This document shows, piece by piece, positions 9,717 through 18,762 of a stretch of DNA of 64,000 nt (positions within the stretch are counted from its first letter, which is position 1; each line of letters starts with the position of its first letter). The notes below the pieces were generated by a model. It was not told the origin of the DNA, did no database searches, and saw only the letters and a program-made list of their open reading frames with translations. Source of the stretch: Marisediminitalea aggregata (GTDB lineage: Bacteria > Pseudomonadota > Gammaproteobacteria > Enterobacterales > Alteromonadaceae); NCBI RefSeq assembly GCF_900129565.1, contig NZ_FQWD01000006.1, forward strand, positions 186,001-250,000, read 5' to 3'. The translations under genes and the position numbers were made by a program.

Positions 9717-10537
9717 AACAGTCAGACACTGTGATTTTTACCGACATGGACGGCACGTTGCTCGATCACCATACGTACAGTTTTGCCGCCGCCGTCCCCA
9801 CGTTGGATAAGTTAAAAACGCAGGGCACGCCCGTGATCCCGAACACCAGTAAAACGTTTCTGGAAATGGTTGAGCTGCGCGAAAAAATAGGTCTGAAAGG
9901 CCCGTTTATTATTGAAAATGGTGCCGCTGCATTTATTCCCCACGGCTTTTTTGAGCAAAAGCCTGCGGGTACTACCTGGCAGGACGGCTTTTGGTGTAAG
10001 TCGTTTATATCGTCCAAAGGTTACTGGCTAAAACTACTTGAGTTAGTAAAAGCCGATTTTGCAGCTGAATTCACACATTTCAGCGAAATGTCGGTTCAGG
10101 AAATAATGGACGCAACTGGTTTGAGCGAAGAAGACGCGCAACTGGCTGCGAAACGTCAATATGGCGAACCCGTGCTTTGGCTTGGCACAAAAGACAGGAA
10201 ACAAGCGTTTTTACAAGCCGTGAAAGAACGCGGTGCCACACCGCTTGAAGGTGGCAGATTTATTCACATTTCTGGTGAGTGTACCAAAGGTAAAGCCCTG
10301 CGCTGGTTTATGGAGGAATATCGTCGTCAAACCGCAACCGATGTCACGTCAGTGGCACTGGGCGACGGCAAAAACGACATTGCGATGATGGAAGCGGCGG
10401 ATATTGCAGTACGCATTGCCTCTCCCACCCATCAGCCTCCTGCCCTCAATAAAAAAGATAATGTTTATACCAGCACCTTACTCGGCCCTGAAGGCTGGAC
10501 AGAAATGCTCACACAATTGCTTTCATTGAAAGATTAG
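9713..10537 (+). CDS. HAD-family glucosyl/mannosyl-3-phosphoglycerate phosphatase
   Basis: This 274-residue HAD-IIB hydrolase belongs to the mannosyl-3-phosphoglycerate phosphatase family. Motif I is FTDMDGTLLDH, with nucleophile Asp11 and acid/base Asp13. NTSKT is motif II, a Lys-rich region near GKALRWF gives motif III, and ALGDGKNDIAMM gives motif IV. It should remove the phosphate from glucosyl-3-phosphoglycerate to give glucosylglycerate. The glucosyl rather than mannosyl substrate is inferred from the synthase and phosphorylase next to it. The start overlaps the kinase stop (ATGA), and the stop precedes the synthase by eight bases. Confidence 0.85.
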   Translation: MKQSDTVIFTDMDGTLLDHHTYSFAAAVPTLDKLKTQGTPVIPNTSKTFLEMVELREKIGLKGPFIIENGAAAFIPHGFFEQKPAGTTWQDGFWCKSFISSKGYWLKLLELVKADFAAEFTHFSEMSVQEIMDATGLSEEDAQLAAKRQYGEPVLWLGTKDRKQAFLQAVKERGATPLEGGRFIHISGECTKGKALRWFMEEYRRQTATDVTSVALGDGKNDIAMMEAADIAVRIASPTHQPPALNKKDNVYTSTLLGPEGWTEMLTQLLSLKD

Positions 10538-10545
10538 GAGGACAC

Positions 10546-11769
10546 ATGGCCGATTTTTATCAAAACGGTGTAGTTACCACGTTACACAACCTGGCAAGCC
10601 GCTCAACAGAAGCGCTTGAAGCAGAGTTGCTGCGATTCTCGCAAAAGCGTCCGATGGCACTGATTCTGCCTTCACTGTTTTCAGAACTGGAAGGGCCAGC
10701 GCTATCCCATATCGTCGACGAACTGGTAGATGTACCTTATTTGTCGGAAATTGTAATCGGTCTGGATCGCGCAGATGCCGATCAGTACCGTCACGCACAG
10801 GGCTTTTTTAAACGCCTGCCACAACATCACCGTATTTTATGGAACGACGGCCCCCGCTTAAAAGCCATCGACGAAGAGTTGCAGGCCCTTGATCTTGCGC
10901 CAAAAGAGCTCGGTAAAGGCCGAAACGTTTGGTACTGCATGGGGTATATTCTGGCGTCGAATAAAGCTGAATCGGTTGCCTTGCACGACTGCGACATTGT
11001 TACTTACAAGCGCGACCTGTTGGCTCGCCTTATTTACCCGGTCGCTAACCCTCAGTTTAACTATGAGTTCTGTAAAGGCTACTACGCACGTGTTGCCGAT
11101 GGCAAAATCAACGGCCGTGTATCGCGCCTGTTAGTTACCCCACTGCTACGCGCATTAAAACGCACACTGGGTGATAACGAATACATTGAGTTTATGGACA
11201 GCTTCCGCTATCCACTTGCCGGTGAATTTTCGTTCCGCCGTGACGTGTTGAATGACATTCGCATCCCCAGTGACTGGGGCCTGGAAATCGGCGTATTGTC
11301 TGAAATGCATCGCAACTATTCTCACAACCGCTTGTGTCAGGCTGATATCGCCGATGCCTACGATCACAAACACCAGGACCTGTCGCTCAACAACGAACAA
11401 GGCGGGTTGTCTAAGATGTCTATCGACATCACTAAAGCGGTATTCAGAAAACTGGCCACACAAGGCTTTTCGTTTAGCAACGAGATGTTCCGTTCTATTA
11501 AAGCCACGTATTTCCGAATCGCGCTGGACTTTATTGAGACCTATCACAACGATGCGGTAATGAACGGCTTAACGCTGGATATCCACAGCGAAGAGAAAGC
11601 CGTAGAAATGTTTGCCAGCAATATCATGAAAGCCGGCCAACACTTCCTGGAAAACCCCATGGAAACCCCGTTTATTCCAAGCTGGAACCGGGTAACCAGT
11701 GCGGTACCGGATATTCTGGATCGTTTACTGGAGGCCGTTGAAGCAGATACTGAAGAGTTCAGAGGGTAG
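10546..11769 (+). CDS. gpgS: Glucosyl-3-phosphoglycerate synthase (GT81-like)
   Basis: The 407-residue glycosyltransferase should join glucose from an NDP-glucose donor to 3-phosphoglycerate, the first step to the compatible solute glucosylglycerate. The nucleotide-sugar/metal motif is Asp148-Cys149-Asp150 in ALHDCDIVTY. Other conserved blocks are LPSLFSELEGPAL (41-53), GKGRNVWYCMGYILAS (123-138) and RIPSDWGLEIGVLSE. A strong AGGAGG precedes the ATG. It sits between the matching phosphatase and a glucosylglycerate phosphorylase, which supports glucosyl over mannosyl specificity. Operon order and spacing (8 and 3 bases) imply cotranscription. Confidence 0.85.
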   Translation: MADFYQNGVVTTLHNLASRSTEALEAELLRFSQKRPMALILPSLFSELEGPALSHIVDELVDVPYLSEIVIGLDRADADQYRHAQGFFKRLPQHHRILWNDGPRLKAIDEELQALDLAPKELGKGRNVWYCMGYILASNKAESVALHDCDIVTYKRDLLARLIYPVANPQFNYEFCKGYYARVADGKINGRVSRLLVTPLLRALKRTLGDNEYIEFMDSFRYPLAGEFSFRRDVLNDIRIPSDWGLEIGVLSEMHRNYSHNRLCQADIADAYDHKHQDLSLNNEQGGLSKMSIDITKAVFRKLATQGFSFSNEMFRSIKATYFRIALDFIETYHNDAVMNGLTLDIHSEEKAVEMFASNIMKAGQHFLENPMETPFIPSWNRVTSAVPDILDRLLEAVEADTEEFRG

Positions 11770-11772
11770 CCA

Positions 11773-13554
11773 ATGACGAAACACTGGGATTACTTACACG
11801 AAAAAATCAGTCACCACCTGCAGTTTATTTATGCGGATGTGGTGACAGATATCCCAATGGGTGAGCTGGCTACTCAGCTTATGAACACCATTGGGTTAAA
11901 TAACGAAGAAGACATTCAGATCCCTGCGCCACACCAGAATTACTGGGATGAACAGGATATTGTAATGATCACTTACGGCGACAGTGTGATGAATCAGCAC
12001 GAATCGCCGTTGTTTACCTTGTATCGCTTTTTACATACCTACTGTAAAAGTACCATCAACAAGGTGCATATCTTACCGTTTTACCCGTTTAGCTCGGACG
12101 ACGGCTTTTCGGTAATTAACTATTCCAGTGTTAACGAAGGGCTTGGCACCTGGTCAGACATACACCGTATCGCGGCCGATTATGGTTTGATGTTTGATTT
12201 AGTGATCAACCACTGCTCGTCACGCAGTGTCTGGTTCGACAACTTTATTAAGGGCGAGGGTCCCGGGAGTGATTTTTTCATGACCGCAGACCCGTCTGAT
12301 GATCTGTCTGAAGTGACCCGACCGCGCACCAGCCCCCTGTTGCGAGAAACCGAAACCGCCAACGGTACGCAACATGTCTGGTGTACGTTCAGTCATGATC
12401 AGGTGGATTTTGACTTCAGAAACCCCAAGGTATTGTTGACCTTTATCCAAATCATCAAACATTACATCGACAATGGTGCCAAGCTGTTTCGTTTAGATGC
12501 CGTGGCTTTCCTATGGAAAATTATCGGCACTAAATGCATCAACCTGCCGCAGACCCACGAAGTGATTCGTCTGATGCGCACGCTCATTGAGCACGTTGAT
12601 CCCAGTATTATTATTATTACTGAAACTAACATCCCTAACCGTGAGAACCTCACCTATTTTGGTAATGCCAACGAAGCACATGCGATATATAACTTCTCGC
12701 TTCCGCCTCTGTTAGTTAACACCATGGTGAGCGGCGATTGTACTTATCTGAAAAACTGGATGATGAGCATGCCACCGGCGCAAAACGGCACGACGTATTT
12801 TAACTTTATTGCCTCACACGATGGCATTGGGTTACGACCGGCAGAAGGGTTACTGAGTGATGATGAACTGGGTACGTTAGTGCAGGCTATGCAAAATTTT
12901 GGCGGGCGTATTTCGTGGCGTTCTTCTGAAAATGGTCAGCAGAAGCCTTATGAGATCAACATAACCTTGTTTGATGCCATGCAAGGCACAGTAAAAGGCC
13001 CCGACAAGTATCAGATCGACCGCTTCTTGTGCGCGCATGCCATTATGCTGGGTATGGAAGGTATTCCAGGCCTGTATATTCACAGCCTGCTGGGCACGTC
13101 AAACGATTACGAAAAAGTCGCGAATACCGGACAAAATCGTTCAATAAACCGCAAGCGCTGGGAATACAGCGAACTCGAGACATTGCTCGACTCGCCCTAC
13201 TCTCAGCACCACAAGGTGCTAACCCGTTTGTCGCAGTTGATCCGCATTCGTAAAGCCCAGGAAGCGTTCCACCCGAATGCTACGCAGTTTACGTTGCAGT
13301 TAGGCAACAAACTGTTTGGTTATTGGCGTCAAAGTCTGAATCGCAGACAGAGCATTTTCTGTATCAGTAACGTTACCGATGAGGAACAGTCAATTCTGTT
13401 GTCAGATATTAATCTGATTGGTACCGACAACTGGATTGATCTTATCAGTCGTGAACAGGTTGAAGATGTGCTCGGCTTTATGCAGCTCAAACCTTACCAG
13501 ACCGTGTGGTTGAGCAACATGGATTACGAAGAATACCGCAAAGCCAATAATTAA
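11773..13554 (+). CDS. Glucosylglycerate phosphorylase (GH13_18, sucrose-phosphorylase-like)
   Basis: This 593-residue alpha-amylase-superfamily enzyme resembles the GH13 subfamily 18 phosphorylases (sucrose, sucrose-6-phosphate and glucosylglycerate phosphorylases). The catalytic set is intact: nucleophile Asp242 in [11 protein letters not shown], acid/base Glu284 in IIITETN, and transition-state Asp350 in [13 protein letters not shown]. The N-terminus includes [17 protein letters not shown]. In this operon the likely reaction is glucosylglycerate + phosphate to glucose-1-phosphate + glycerate, the activity described for glucosylglycerate phosphorylases and proposed for E. coli YcjM. Glycerate would then go to the kinase at 8829. 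Sucrose specificity is the main alternative, but the neighbours argue against it. Confidence 0.85.
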   Translation: MTKHWDYLHEKISHHLQFIYADVVTDIPMGELATQLMNTIGLNNEEDIQIPAPHQNYWDEQDIVMITYGDSVMNQHESPLFTLYRFLHTYCKSTINKVHILPFYPFSSDDGFSVINYSSVNEGLGTWSDIHRIAADYGLMFDLVINHCSSRSVWFDNFIKGEGPGSDFFMTADPSDDLSEVTRPRTSPLLRETETANGTQHVWCTFSHDQVDFDFRNPKVLLTFIQIIKHYIDNGAKLFRLDAVAFLWKIIGTKCINLPQTHEVIRLMRTLIEHVDPSIIIITETNIPNRENLTYFGNANEAHAIYNFSLPPLLVNTMVSGDCTYLKNWMMSMPPAQNGTTYFNFIASHDGIGLRPAEGLLSDDELGTLVQAMQNFGGRISWRSSENGQQKPYEINITLFDAMQGTVKGPDKYQIDRFLCAHAIMLGMEGIPGLYIHSLLGTSNDYEKVANTGQNRSINRKRWEYSELETLLDSPYSQHHKVLTRLSQLIRIRKAQEAFHPNATQFTLQLGNKLFGYWRQSLNRRQSIFCISNVTDEEQSILLSDINLIGTDNWIDLISREQVEDVLGFMQLKPYQTVWLSNMDYEEYRKANN

Positions 13555-13561
13555 TACTTGC

Positions 13562-13601
13562 AGCGGCAAACAAAGGGCTGTCGGCCTTCTTGTTTGCCGC
13601 T
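13562..13601 (+). terminator. Hairpin closing the glucosylglycerate operon
   Basis: A perfect 12-bp stem (AGCGGCAAACAA / TTGTTTGCCGCT) with a 16-base loop starts seven bases after the phosphorylase stop. The following T content is modest (ATTCTGTTC), so it may end transcription imperfectly. Confidence 0.55.
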
Positions 13602-13668
13602 ATTCTGTTCCCCACAGTCTGAACATTGGTGTTATACTGCGCGCCTCATTGAATTGTAAGACATTCTC

Positions 13669-14910
13669 ATGGCTGCGAATCCCTGGTTACCCCTACAAGA
13701 TGCAATTAATCTACTGCTTTCTTCTGCACCATTACCGGCAGAATCGGTTAGCGTGCCCCTTCTGGAAGCACTGAACCGGGTAGCCAGCCAGGACGTCTTT
13801 GCCCCGGTCAACGTTCCGCCCTGTGATAACTCCGCCATGGACGGTTATGTGATGCATGCGGATGACGCACAGATGGGCAAGCAACTCCCTGTTGTGGCAC
13901 GTATTTTCGCCGGTGACTCCAAAGACTACGCGATAGCACGGGGTGAATGTGCCCGCATCATGACCGGCGCTCCAATTCCAGCCATGTGCAATGCGGTGGT
14001 TATGCAGGAAGACGTCACTGCTCAGGATGATCAAATCACCCTAAACGAAACCGTCGGCGCTGGGGCCAACATCCGTCCGGTCGGTACCGATATCGTCTCC
14101 GGTGACTGCATCATTAAGGCCGGTTCGCGATTAACGCCGGCTCACCTCACTTTACTCAGCTCGTTAGGCCTCGCAAAAGTGTCAGTGTACCCCTCTATCA
14201 CGGTTGGTTTACTGGCCACGGGAGACGAGCTGAAAGCTGCGGGCGAACCGTTGGCTAAAGGGCAAATTTACGAGTCTAATCGCATTGGCGTTGCAGCGTT
14301 ATTGCACCAATGTCAGGTTACCTTGATCGATTACGGCATAGTGCCGGATCATCCGCCAACCATTCGCGAAACCCTGGAAACGGCAGCACAGCAATGTGAT
14401 CTGGTCATTTCCAGCGGTGGTGTTTCAGTGGGAGACGCGGACTTTATCAAGGATATTTTGGCAGAGCTGGGGGATGTGGCCTTTTGGAAAGTAGCCATTA
14501 AGCCGGGTAAGCCGTTTGCGTTCGGACATATCAACAATGCCTTGTTTTGCGGACTCCCCGGAAATCCGGTATCGGCTTATGTGACCACAGAACAACTGGT
14601 TTTCCCGCTGATTCGACAGCTACAGGGTGAACAAGTCTGTGCCCATTCACATCGTCAACACATCCCCGCGGTGTTATCGACGTCCATAAAACGCCGTCCC
14701 GGACGACTCGATTTCCAGCGAGCAACATTTCACGTAGATGCAGACAATAAGGTCGTGGTTACCCCGCACGCTAAACAAAGCTCGGGCGTGATGACTGGCA
14801 TCGTTCAGGCCAACTGTTACATGCTGATACCAGCAGACGTGAGTGAATTACAGGCGGGTGACAGCATTATGATCCAACCATTTAGCATTTGGGAAAACAC
14901 ATCGGCATGA
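13669..14910 (+). CDS. moeA: Molybdopterin molybdenumtransferase
   Basis: MoeA inserts molybdate into adenylylated molybdopterin, the last common step of molybdenum cofactor synthesis. The 413 residues match E. coli MoeA (411). Signatures are PPCDNSAMDGYVMHADD (near 46-62), RIMTGAPIP, VGLLATGDEL, YESNRIGVAALL, ISSGGVSVGDADFIKD and FCGLPGNPVSAYV. Other cofactor genes (moaA-E, mogA, moeB) are absent from the window. A MobA/MocA-like enzyme lies 4 kb away on the other strand. The stop overlaps the MATE gene start (ATGA at 14907-14910). Confidence 0.96.
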   Translation: MAANPWLPLQDAINLLLSSAPLPAESVSVPLLEALNRVASQDVFAPVNVPPCDNSAMDGYVMHADDAQMGKQLPVVARIFAGDSKDYAIARGECARIMTGAPIPAMCNAVVMQEDVTAQDDQITLNETVGAGANIRPVGTDIVSGDCIIKAGSRLTPAHLTLLSSLGLAKVSVYPSITVGLLATGDELKAAGEPLAKGQIYESNRIGVAALLHQCQVTLIDYGIVPDHPPTIRETLETAAQQCDLVISSGGVSVGDADFIKDILAELGDVAFWKVAIKPGKPFAFGHINNALFCGLPGNPVSAYVTTEQLVFPLIRQLQGEQVCAHSHRQHIPAVLSTSIKRRPGRLDFQRATFHVDADNKVVVTPHAKQSSGVMTGIVQANCYMLIPADVSELQAGDSIMIQPFSIWENTSA

Positions 14911-16265
14911 GTATGATTTCCCGGCGCACTGCGTTAGAAAGTCAGCGCCTGATTAAACTTGCATGGCCCCTGCTGATTGCGCAAATTACCCAAATGCTGA
15001 TGGGTGTAAGTGACACTATAATCGCGGGTCGATACAGCGCCGTCGACATGGCAGCCGTGGCTCTGGGATTCAGCATTACCATTCCTGTAATGAGCTTCAT
15101 ACAAGGTATTGCCCTGGCGATTCCACCTCTGGTATCACGACTACATGGCGCAAAAGCACTCCATCAGGTCGCTAACACCACGCAACAAGCCGGTTATCTG
15201 TTAATACTCATCAGTGTATTGCCTTTTACCGCTGCCTTTTTCGCGTCTGACATTGTGTCGGTTTTTCCTATGGATGCAAACCTGGCAGCCATCACAGCGG
15301 ATTACGTACGCTATGTGTACTGGTCTTTCCCGGCATTTGCGCTGTACCAGTGGTCTCGCAACTACTGTGAAGCGCTCGGGCATACCAAACCCAGTATGAT
15401 CATTACCGTCATTGGCCTGGTCGTGAATATTGCTGGTAACTTTTTGTTTGTTTATGGCGGCTGGGGCATTCCGGCATTCGGCGGTGCGGGCTGTGGAATA
15501 GCGACAGCGTTGGTTTTTGTTGCCATGAGCATTGCCACCCTGATTTACATTCGCGTTGCGCCGAGACTGCAATCCTTCAAGCTGTTTACACAATGGTATG
15601 CTCCCAATTTTGGGGAAATCAAATCTACCTTGATATTCGGCTTGCCGATAGCCATGACCATTCTGTTTGAAGTTACCCTGTTTGCGGTTATTGCCTTATT
15701 ACTCGCGCCGTTTGGCGCCAATGTGGTCGCCGCCCATCAGATTGCGCTTAATTTTTCCGCCCTGATGTTCATGTTCCCATTGAGCATGGGCATGGCAACC
15801 TCCATTCGCGTTGGTTATCGCATAGGGCAGAATCGCCCTCAACAGGCACGCACCGCGGTGAAAAGCGCGTTGTGTATAGGTACTTTTGTTGCCTGCCTGA
15901 CTGCGTGTTTCACGGTTCTGGCAAAGGGCTTCATTATCGGCTTATATACCAGCAACGAAGAAGTGTTTGCTATTTCCTTCAAACTCTTGCTGTTCGCGGC
16001 CATCTTTCAGTTCTCAGATGCCGTGCAGGTTATTTCTGCCAACGCATTGCGCGGTTATAAAGACACCACAGCCATGTTCTACATTACCTTTTGCGCCTAC
16101 TGGCTCATTGGTTTGCCCGTCGGTGTTATTCTGGGGCGTACAGACTGGGTAACCGCAGCACCGCTTGCCGCAACCGGGTTCTGGCTGGGCATTATTGCCG
16201 GCCTCACCAGCGCCGCTATTATGCTGGGGGCCCGTCTGTACTATATTCAACGCAGACTATCCTGA
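14907..16265 (+). CDS. MATE-family multidrug/Na+ exporter
   Basis: The 452-residue polytopic membrane protein has twelve or so hydrophobic segments in two MatE repeats. The opening RLIKLAWPLLIAQITQMLMG and the repeat motifs MGVSDTIIAGRYSA and VVAAHQIALNFSALMFMFP fit NorM-type exporters, which expel cationic drugs in exchange for Na+ or H+. I chose the ATG at 14907, which overlaps the moeA stop (ATGA) and leaves a normal N-terminus. A TTG at 14889 would add six residues with no better ribosome site. The coupling to moeA is positional, with no known functional tie. Confidence 0.92.
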   Translation: MSMISRRTALESQRLIKLAWPLLIAQITQMLMGVSDTIIAGRYSAVDMAAVALGFSITIPVMSFIQGIALAIPPLVSRLHGAKALHQVANTTQQAGYLLILISVLPFTAAFFASDIVSVFPMDANLAAITADYVRYVYWSFPAFALYQWSRNYCEALGHTKPSMIITVIGLVVNIAGNFLFVYGGWGIPAFGGAGCGIATALVFVAMSIATLIYIRVAPRLQSFKLFTQWYAPNFGEIKSTLIFGLPIAMTILFEVTLFAVIALLLAPFGANVVAAHQIALNFSALMFMFPLSMGMATSIRVGYRIGQNRPQQARTAVKSALCIGTFVACLTACFTVLAKGFIIGLYTSNEEVFAISFKLLLFAAIFQFSDAVQVISANALRGYKDTTAMFYITFCAYWLIGLPVGVILGRTDWVTAAPLAATGFWLGIIAGLTSAAIMLGARLYYIQRRLS

Positions 16266-16277
16266 GCGGGTGCTTCG

Positions 16278-16631
16278 ATGAAAAAAACCGTTAAGAAACT
16301 CGACAATAATGTTGTAAAAGCGCTGACCCTGGCTTGCGAAACAGCGAAAGACTGGGATATTGGATTTGAGTGGCTTACCCACTCTGCCAGATACGACCAC
16401 TTTCCGGGAAGTTTAATGGTGACCTGTGTCTTTAATATCGATGCAGAGGTCTCTCAAGCAGAGCAACAAGGAGACGATAAGCGTATGCGCCAGTTGATAC
16501 AACAGCAATTGCTTAAGGCGGGCATCAGGCTCAAAGACAGCCGACATCATGTGAGGTTTGACAGTGAAGAAAGCTGCCTGCGTGAAGATAACGGAAACTG
16601 GCAGCAACGACTAACACGTCTGGTTGGCTAA
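16278..16631 (+). CDS. Conserved small protein of unknown function
   Basis: The 117-residue soluble protein begins MKKTVKKLDNNVVKALTLAC and has central FEWLTHSARYDHFPGSLMV and C-terminal RHHVRFDSEESCLREDNGNW blocks. I recall similar proteins in Shewanella- and Vibrio-type genomes, sometimes labelled 'Fis family regulator', but I see no clear Fis helix-turn-helix and do not endorse that name. No transmembrane segment or signal peptide is visible. It lies 12 bases after the MATE stop on the same strand and is probably in the moeA-MATE transcript. Confidence 0.75.
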   Translation: MKKTVKKLDNNVVKALTLACETAKDWDIGFEWLTHSARYDHFPGSLMVTCVFNIDAEVSQAEQQGDDKRMRQLIQQQLLKAGIRLKDSRHHVRFDSEESCLREDNGNWQQRLTRLVG

Positions 16632-16751
16632 ACACCAACTCTTGCTGGTTACATGCAGTCAGCGCAATGCATAACGGCCTCGGCGTATTTTACTTGCAAA
16701 GTAATGATAACGTACCCATAGTACCGAATTAGCAATGTCACGGAGTCATCC

Positions 16752-17354
16752 ATGGAAGATTTTTACGCGTTGCGCGTGTTTTTAGCAGCGTTTTTCACCT
16801 TTGTCGCGGTATTTTACACCAGCTTGGTTCTTGTAAAAAACCGCAAGCAAGCCCCTGTTGTGTGCATGGGCGAACGCTTTAGCCAGCACTGGTGGAATCA
16901 TGTCACGTTCCGGGTGTTTCGGGTCAGCATATGGGCTGTATGTGTGACGAGGCTATTCGAACCGGCTACCGATCAGTATCTTATGCGGTTTAACGCCATA
17001 GAGATACCCCAGATCATGTGGGCTGGCGCTGCGTTTATGGTGTTGGGATTTGGTCTGGCCATTGCTGCTAATTTTTCTCTGGGTAAACAATGGCGCAGTG
17101 GTGTTGACAGTACCGCAACCCAACAATTGGTAAGTCATGGCCTGTATAACATTAGCCGTAATCCAGCCTATGTGGGCGTTGCTATTGCTCAGGCAGGCTT
17201 CTTCATGGCCCTTCCCTCTTTATTTACCCTGGTGTGCTTAGTCGTTGGTTGGCATGCACTTTACACTCAGGTTAAAATTGAAGAGGTAGAACTTTCCTCG
17301 CAGTTTTCGAACGACTATCAGCAATACCAACAAAGTGTGCCACGCTGGCTTTGA
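16752..17354 (+). CDS. Isoprenylcysteine-carboxyl-methyltransferase-like membrane protein
   Basis: The 200-residue membrane protein has four or five hydrophobic segments. Its C-terminal half carries the pattern of the ICMT/phospholipid methyltransferase superfamily: LVSHGLYNISRNPAYVGVAI near 126-145, then an IEEVELSSQFSNDYQQYQQ segment. Such proteins methylate lipids or small molecules with SAM at the membrane, but the substrate cannot be read from sequence. An ATG at 16752 follows CACGGAG. MarC follows one base after its stop, so the two are likely cotranscribed. Confidence 0.8.
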   Translation: MEDFYALRVFLAAFFTFVAVFYTSLVLVKNRKQAPVVCMGERFSQHWWNHVTFRVFRVSIWAVCVTRLFEPATDQYLMRFNAIEIPQIMWAGAAFMVLGFGLAIAANFSLGKQWRSGVDSTATQQLVSHGLYNISRNPAYVGVAIAQAGFFMALPSLFTLVCLVVGWHALYTQVKIEEVELSSQFSNDYQQYQQSVPRWL

Positions 17355-17355
17355 T

Positions 17356-17976
17356 ATGATTGATTATATTCCCGTCCTTATCTATTTTTTCGCCGTTATT
17401 GATCCCGTAGGTACCCTACCGGTTTTTATGGCATCCACTGCCCATCATACGGCTAAGCAGCGCAGAAACATTGCGCTGATCGCATTTGCAGCCTCCAGTT
17501 TTGTTTTACTGTTTTTTATAGTGGCCGGTGAACTGATTCTGACCGCCATGCATATTCCGCTACCCGCGTTTCAGATTGCAGGTGGCATTGTCTTGTTCTT
17601 GTTTGCGCTTTCGATGATTTTTGGTGAAGGTAAGCCGGAGCAGGAACTCAAAATGGCCGATAACGCTCGCGAGACGGCGATATTCCCTATTGCAGTACCT
17701 TCCATTGCGAGCCCAGGTGCCATGCTGGCTGCCGTGCTCTTAACCAAGAACAATGTGTACACCATTTGGGAGCAGGCCCAGACCGCAGCAATGATGATGA
17801 TCGTACTGGTGATCACTCTGATTCTTATGTTGGGCAGCAGTGTGATTATTCGCGTAATTGGCCCAATGGGCGCCAATATCATTAGTCGGGTCATGGGATT
17901 TATTCTGGCATCGCTGGCCACGACCAATATTCTGGCTGGCATCACGGATTACTTTGGTATTGTGCTGCCTCAGTGA
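17356..17976 (+). CDS. MarC-family integral membrane protein
   Basis: The 206-residue protein has about six transmembrane segments. It begins MIDYIPVLIYFFAVIDPVGT, the conserved MarC/NAAT N-terminus with the DPVG motif. A second conserved block is IPLPAFQIAGGIVLFLFALSM-like (near 75-95), and AVPSIASPGAMLA is the repeat copy. MarC proteins were once thought to be antibiotic-resistance factors; a transport role is likely but unproven. The ATG at 17356 lies one base after the preceding stop. A GTG at 17335 would only add seven residues. The 3' end overlaps the convergent rhomboid gene by seven bases. Confidence 0.9.
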   Translation: MIDYIPVLIYFFAVIDPVGTLPVFMASTAHHTAKQRRNIALIAFAASSFVLLFFIVAGELILTAMHIPLPAFQIAGGIVLFLFALSMIFGEGKPEQELKMADNARETAIFPIAVPSIASPGAMLAAVLLTKNNVYTIWEQAQTAAMMMIVLVITLILMLGSSVIIRVIGPMGANIISRVMGFILASLATTNILAGITDYFGIVLPQ

Positions 17977-18731
17977 TAGTGCTTGTCGTGACGGTGTGAA
18001 TACGGATGATCCGAATGCCCTTGAGGTGTATGCCCTTGAAGTGAATGCCCATTGCGATTAACACGCACTTCAGGGGAATCAGGGTGCGGCGTTTGTTGCC
18101 ATAGGTCGCCAATAACCGGGTCTTCTTCGTCTGTGTGTTCTTCCCAATGATAGCGTTTCACTGCGGGTTTCGGGTCGCGCTTCCAGTACAACACCGCGGC
18201 AATCACCCCTCCCAGTGCGCCAAAGAAATGCGCCTCGTAGGAAATCCCCGGGTCTCGTGGGAAAATACTCATGACCATACCGCCGTACATGAAAAAAGCG
18301 ATCATCATCAACGCTACAGAGCGCTTGTCTTTCCGCAACAAACTCACTGTAAACAAAAAGAAAAACAGGCCGTGACTCACTCCGCTGGCACCAAGGTGAA
18401 CGGATTCTCTGCCAAATAGCCAGATACCCAGCCCCGACGTCAGCCAAGCCCACAGCAGCACCTTTCCTCGCGAGGACGGGTAACCGTAACGCACCATACT
18501 GCCCAACACAATTAACGGCAACGTATTGTTGAACAGGTGTTCATATGAACCGTGTACTAACGGCGAAGTAACAATGCCATACAGCCGGGCGATTTCATGG
18601 GGGGCGACACCCAACAGCGACAAATCCCATTTAAACAGGACCCCGGCAGACTGAATCACCCATAATACGGCTACCGCCATGACAACTGGCAAGATAGAGG
18701 GAGTAAGTTGATAAGCGTTGTATCGTTTCAT
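17970..18731 (-). CDS. Rhomboid-family intramembrane serine protease with His-rich tail
   Basis: Rhomboids cut transmembrane helices inside the membrane. The 253 residues have six hydrophobic segments up to about 183. The catalytic dyad is intact: Ser116 in LGASGVSHG and His168 in EAHFFGALGG. The helix-2 motif HGSYEHLFNN (60-69) supports oxyanion stabilisation. After the membrane core a cytoplasmic tail of about 65 residues contains eleven histidines, including a GHS/GHT pentapeptide repeat (GHSLQ GHTPQ GHSDH at 228-242), and ends HRHDKHYH. The tail is unusual and looks metal-binding. It is the last gene of a minus-strand series and converges on marC with a 7-base overlap. Confidence 0.92.
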   Translation of the reverse strand: MKRYNAYQLTPSILPVVMAVAVLWVIQSAGVLFKWDLSLLGVAPHEIARLYGIVTSPLVHGSYEHLFNNTLPLIVLGSMVRYGYPSSRGKVLLWAWLTSGLGIWLFGRESVHLGASGVSHGLFFFLFTVSLLRKDKRSVALMMIAFFMYGGMVMSIFPRDPGISYEAHFFGALGGVIAAVLYWKRDPKPAVKRYHWEEHTDEEDPVIGDLWQQTPHPDSPEVRVNRNGHSLQGHTPQGHSDHPYSHRHDKHYH

Positions 18732-18762
18732 TCCCTAGATATAGGGACGTACGACAAAAAGA

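Noticed and set aside
18010-18055. Short tandem 15-base repeats as a CRISPR or mobile element
   Set aside because: They encode the GH(S/T) pentapeptide repeat of the rhomboid tail, with no spacers or cas genes.
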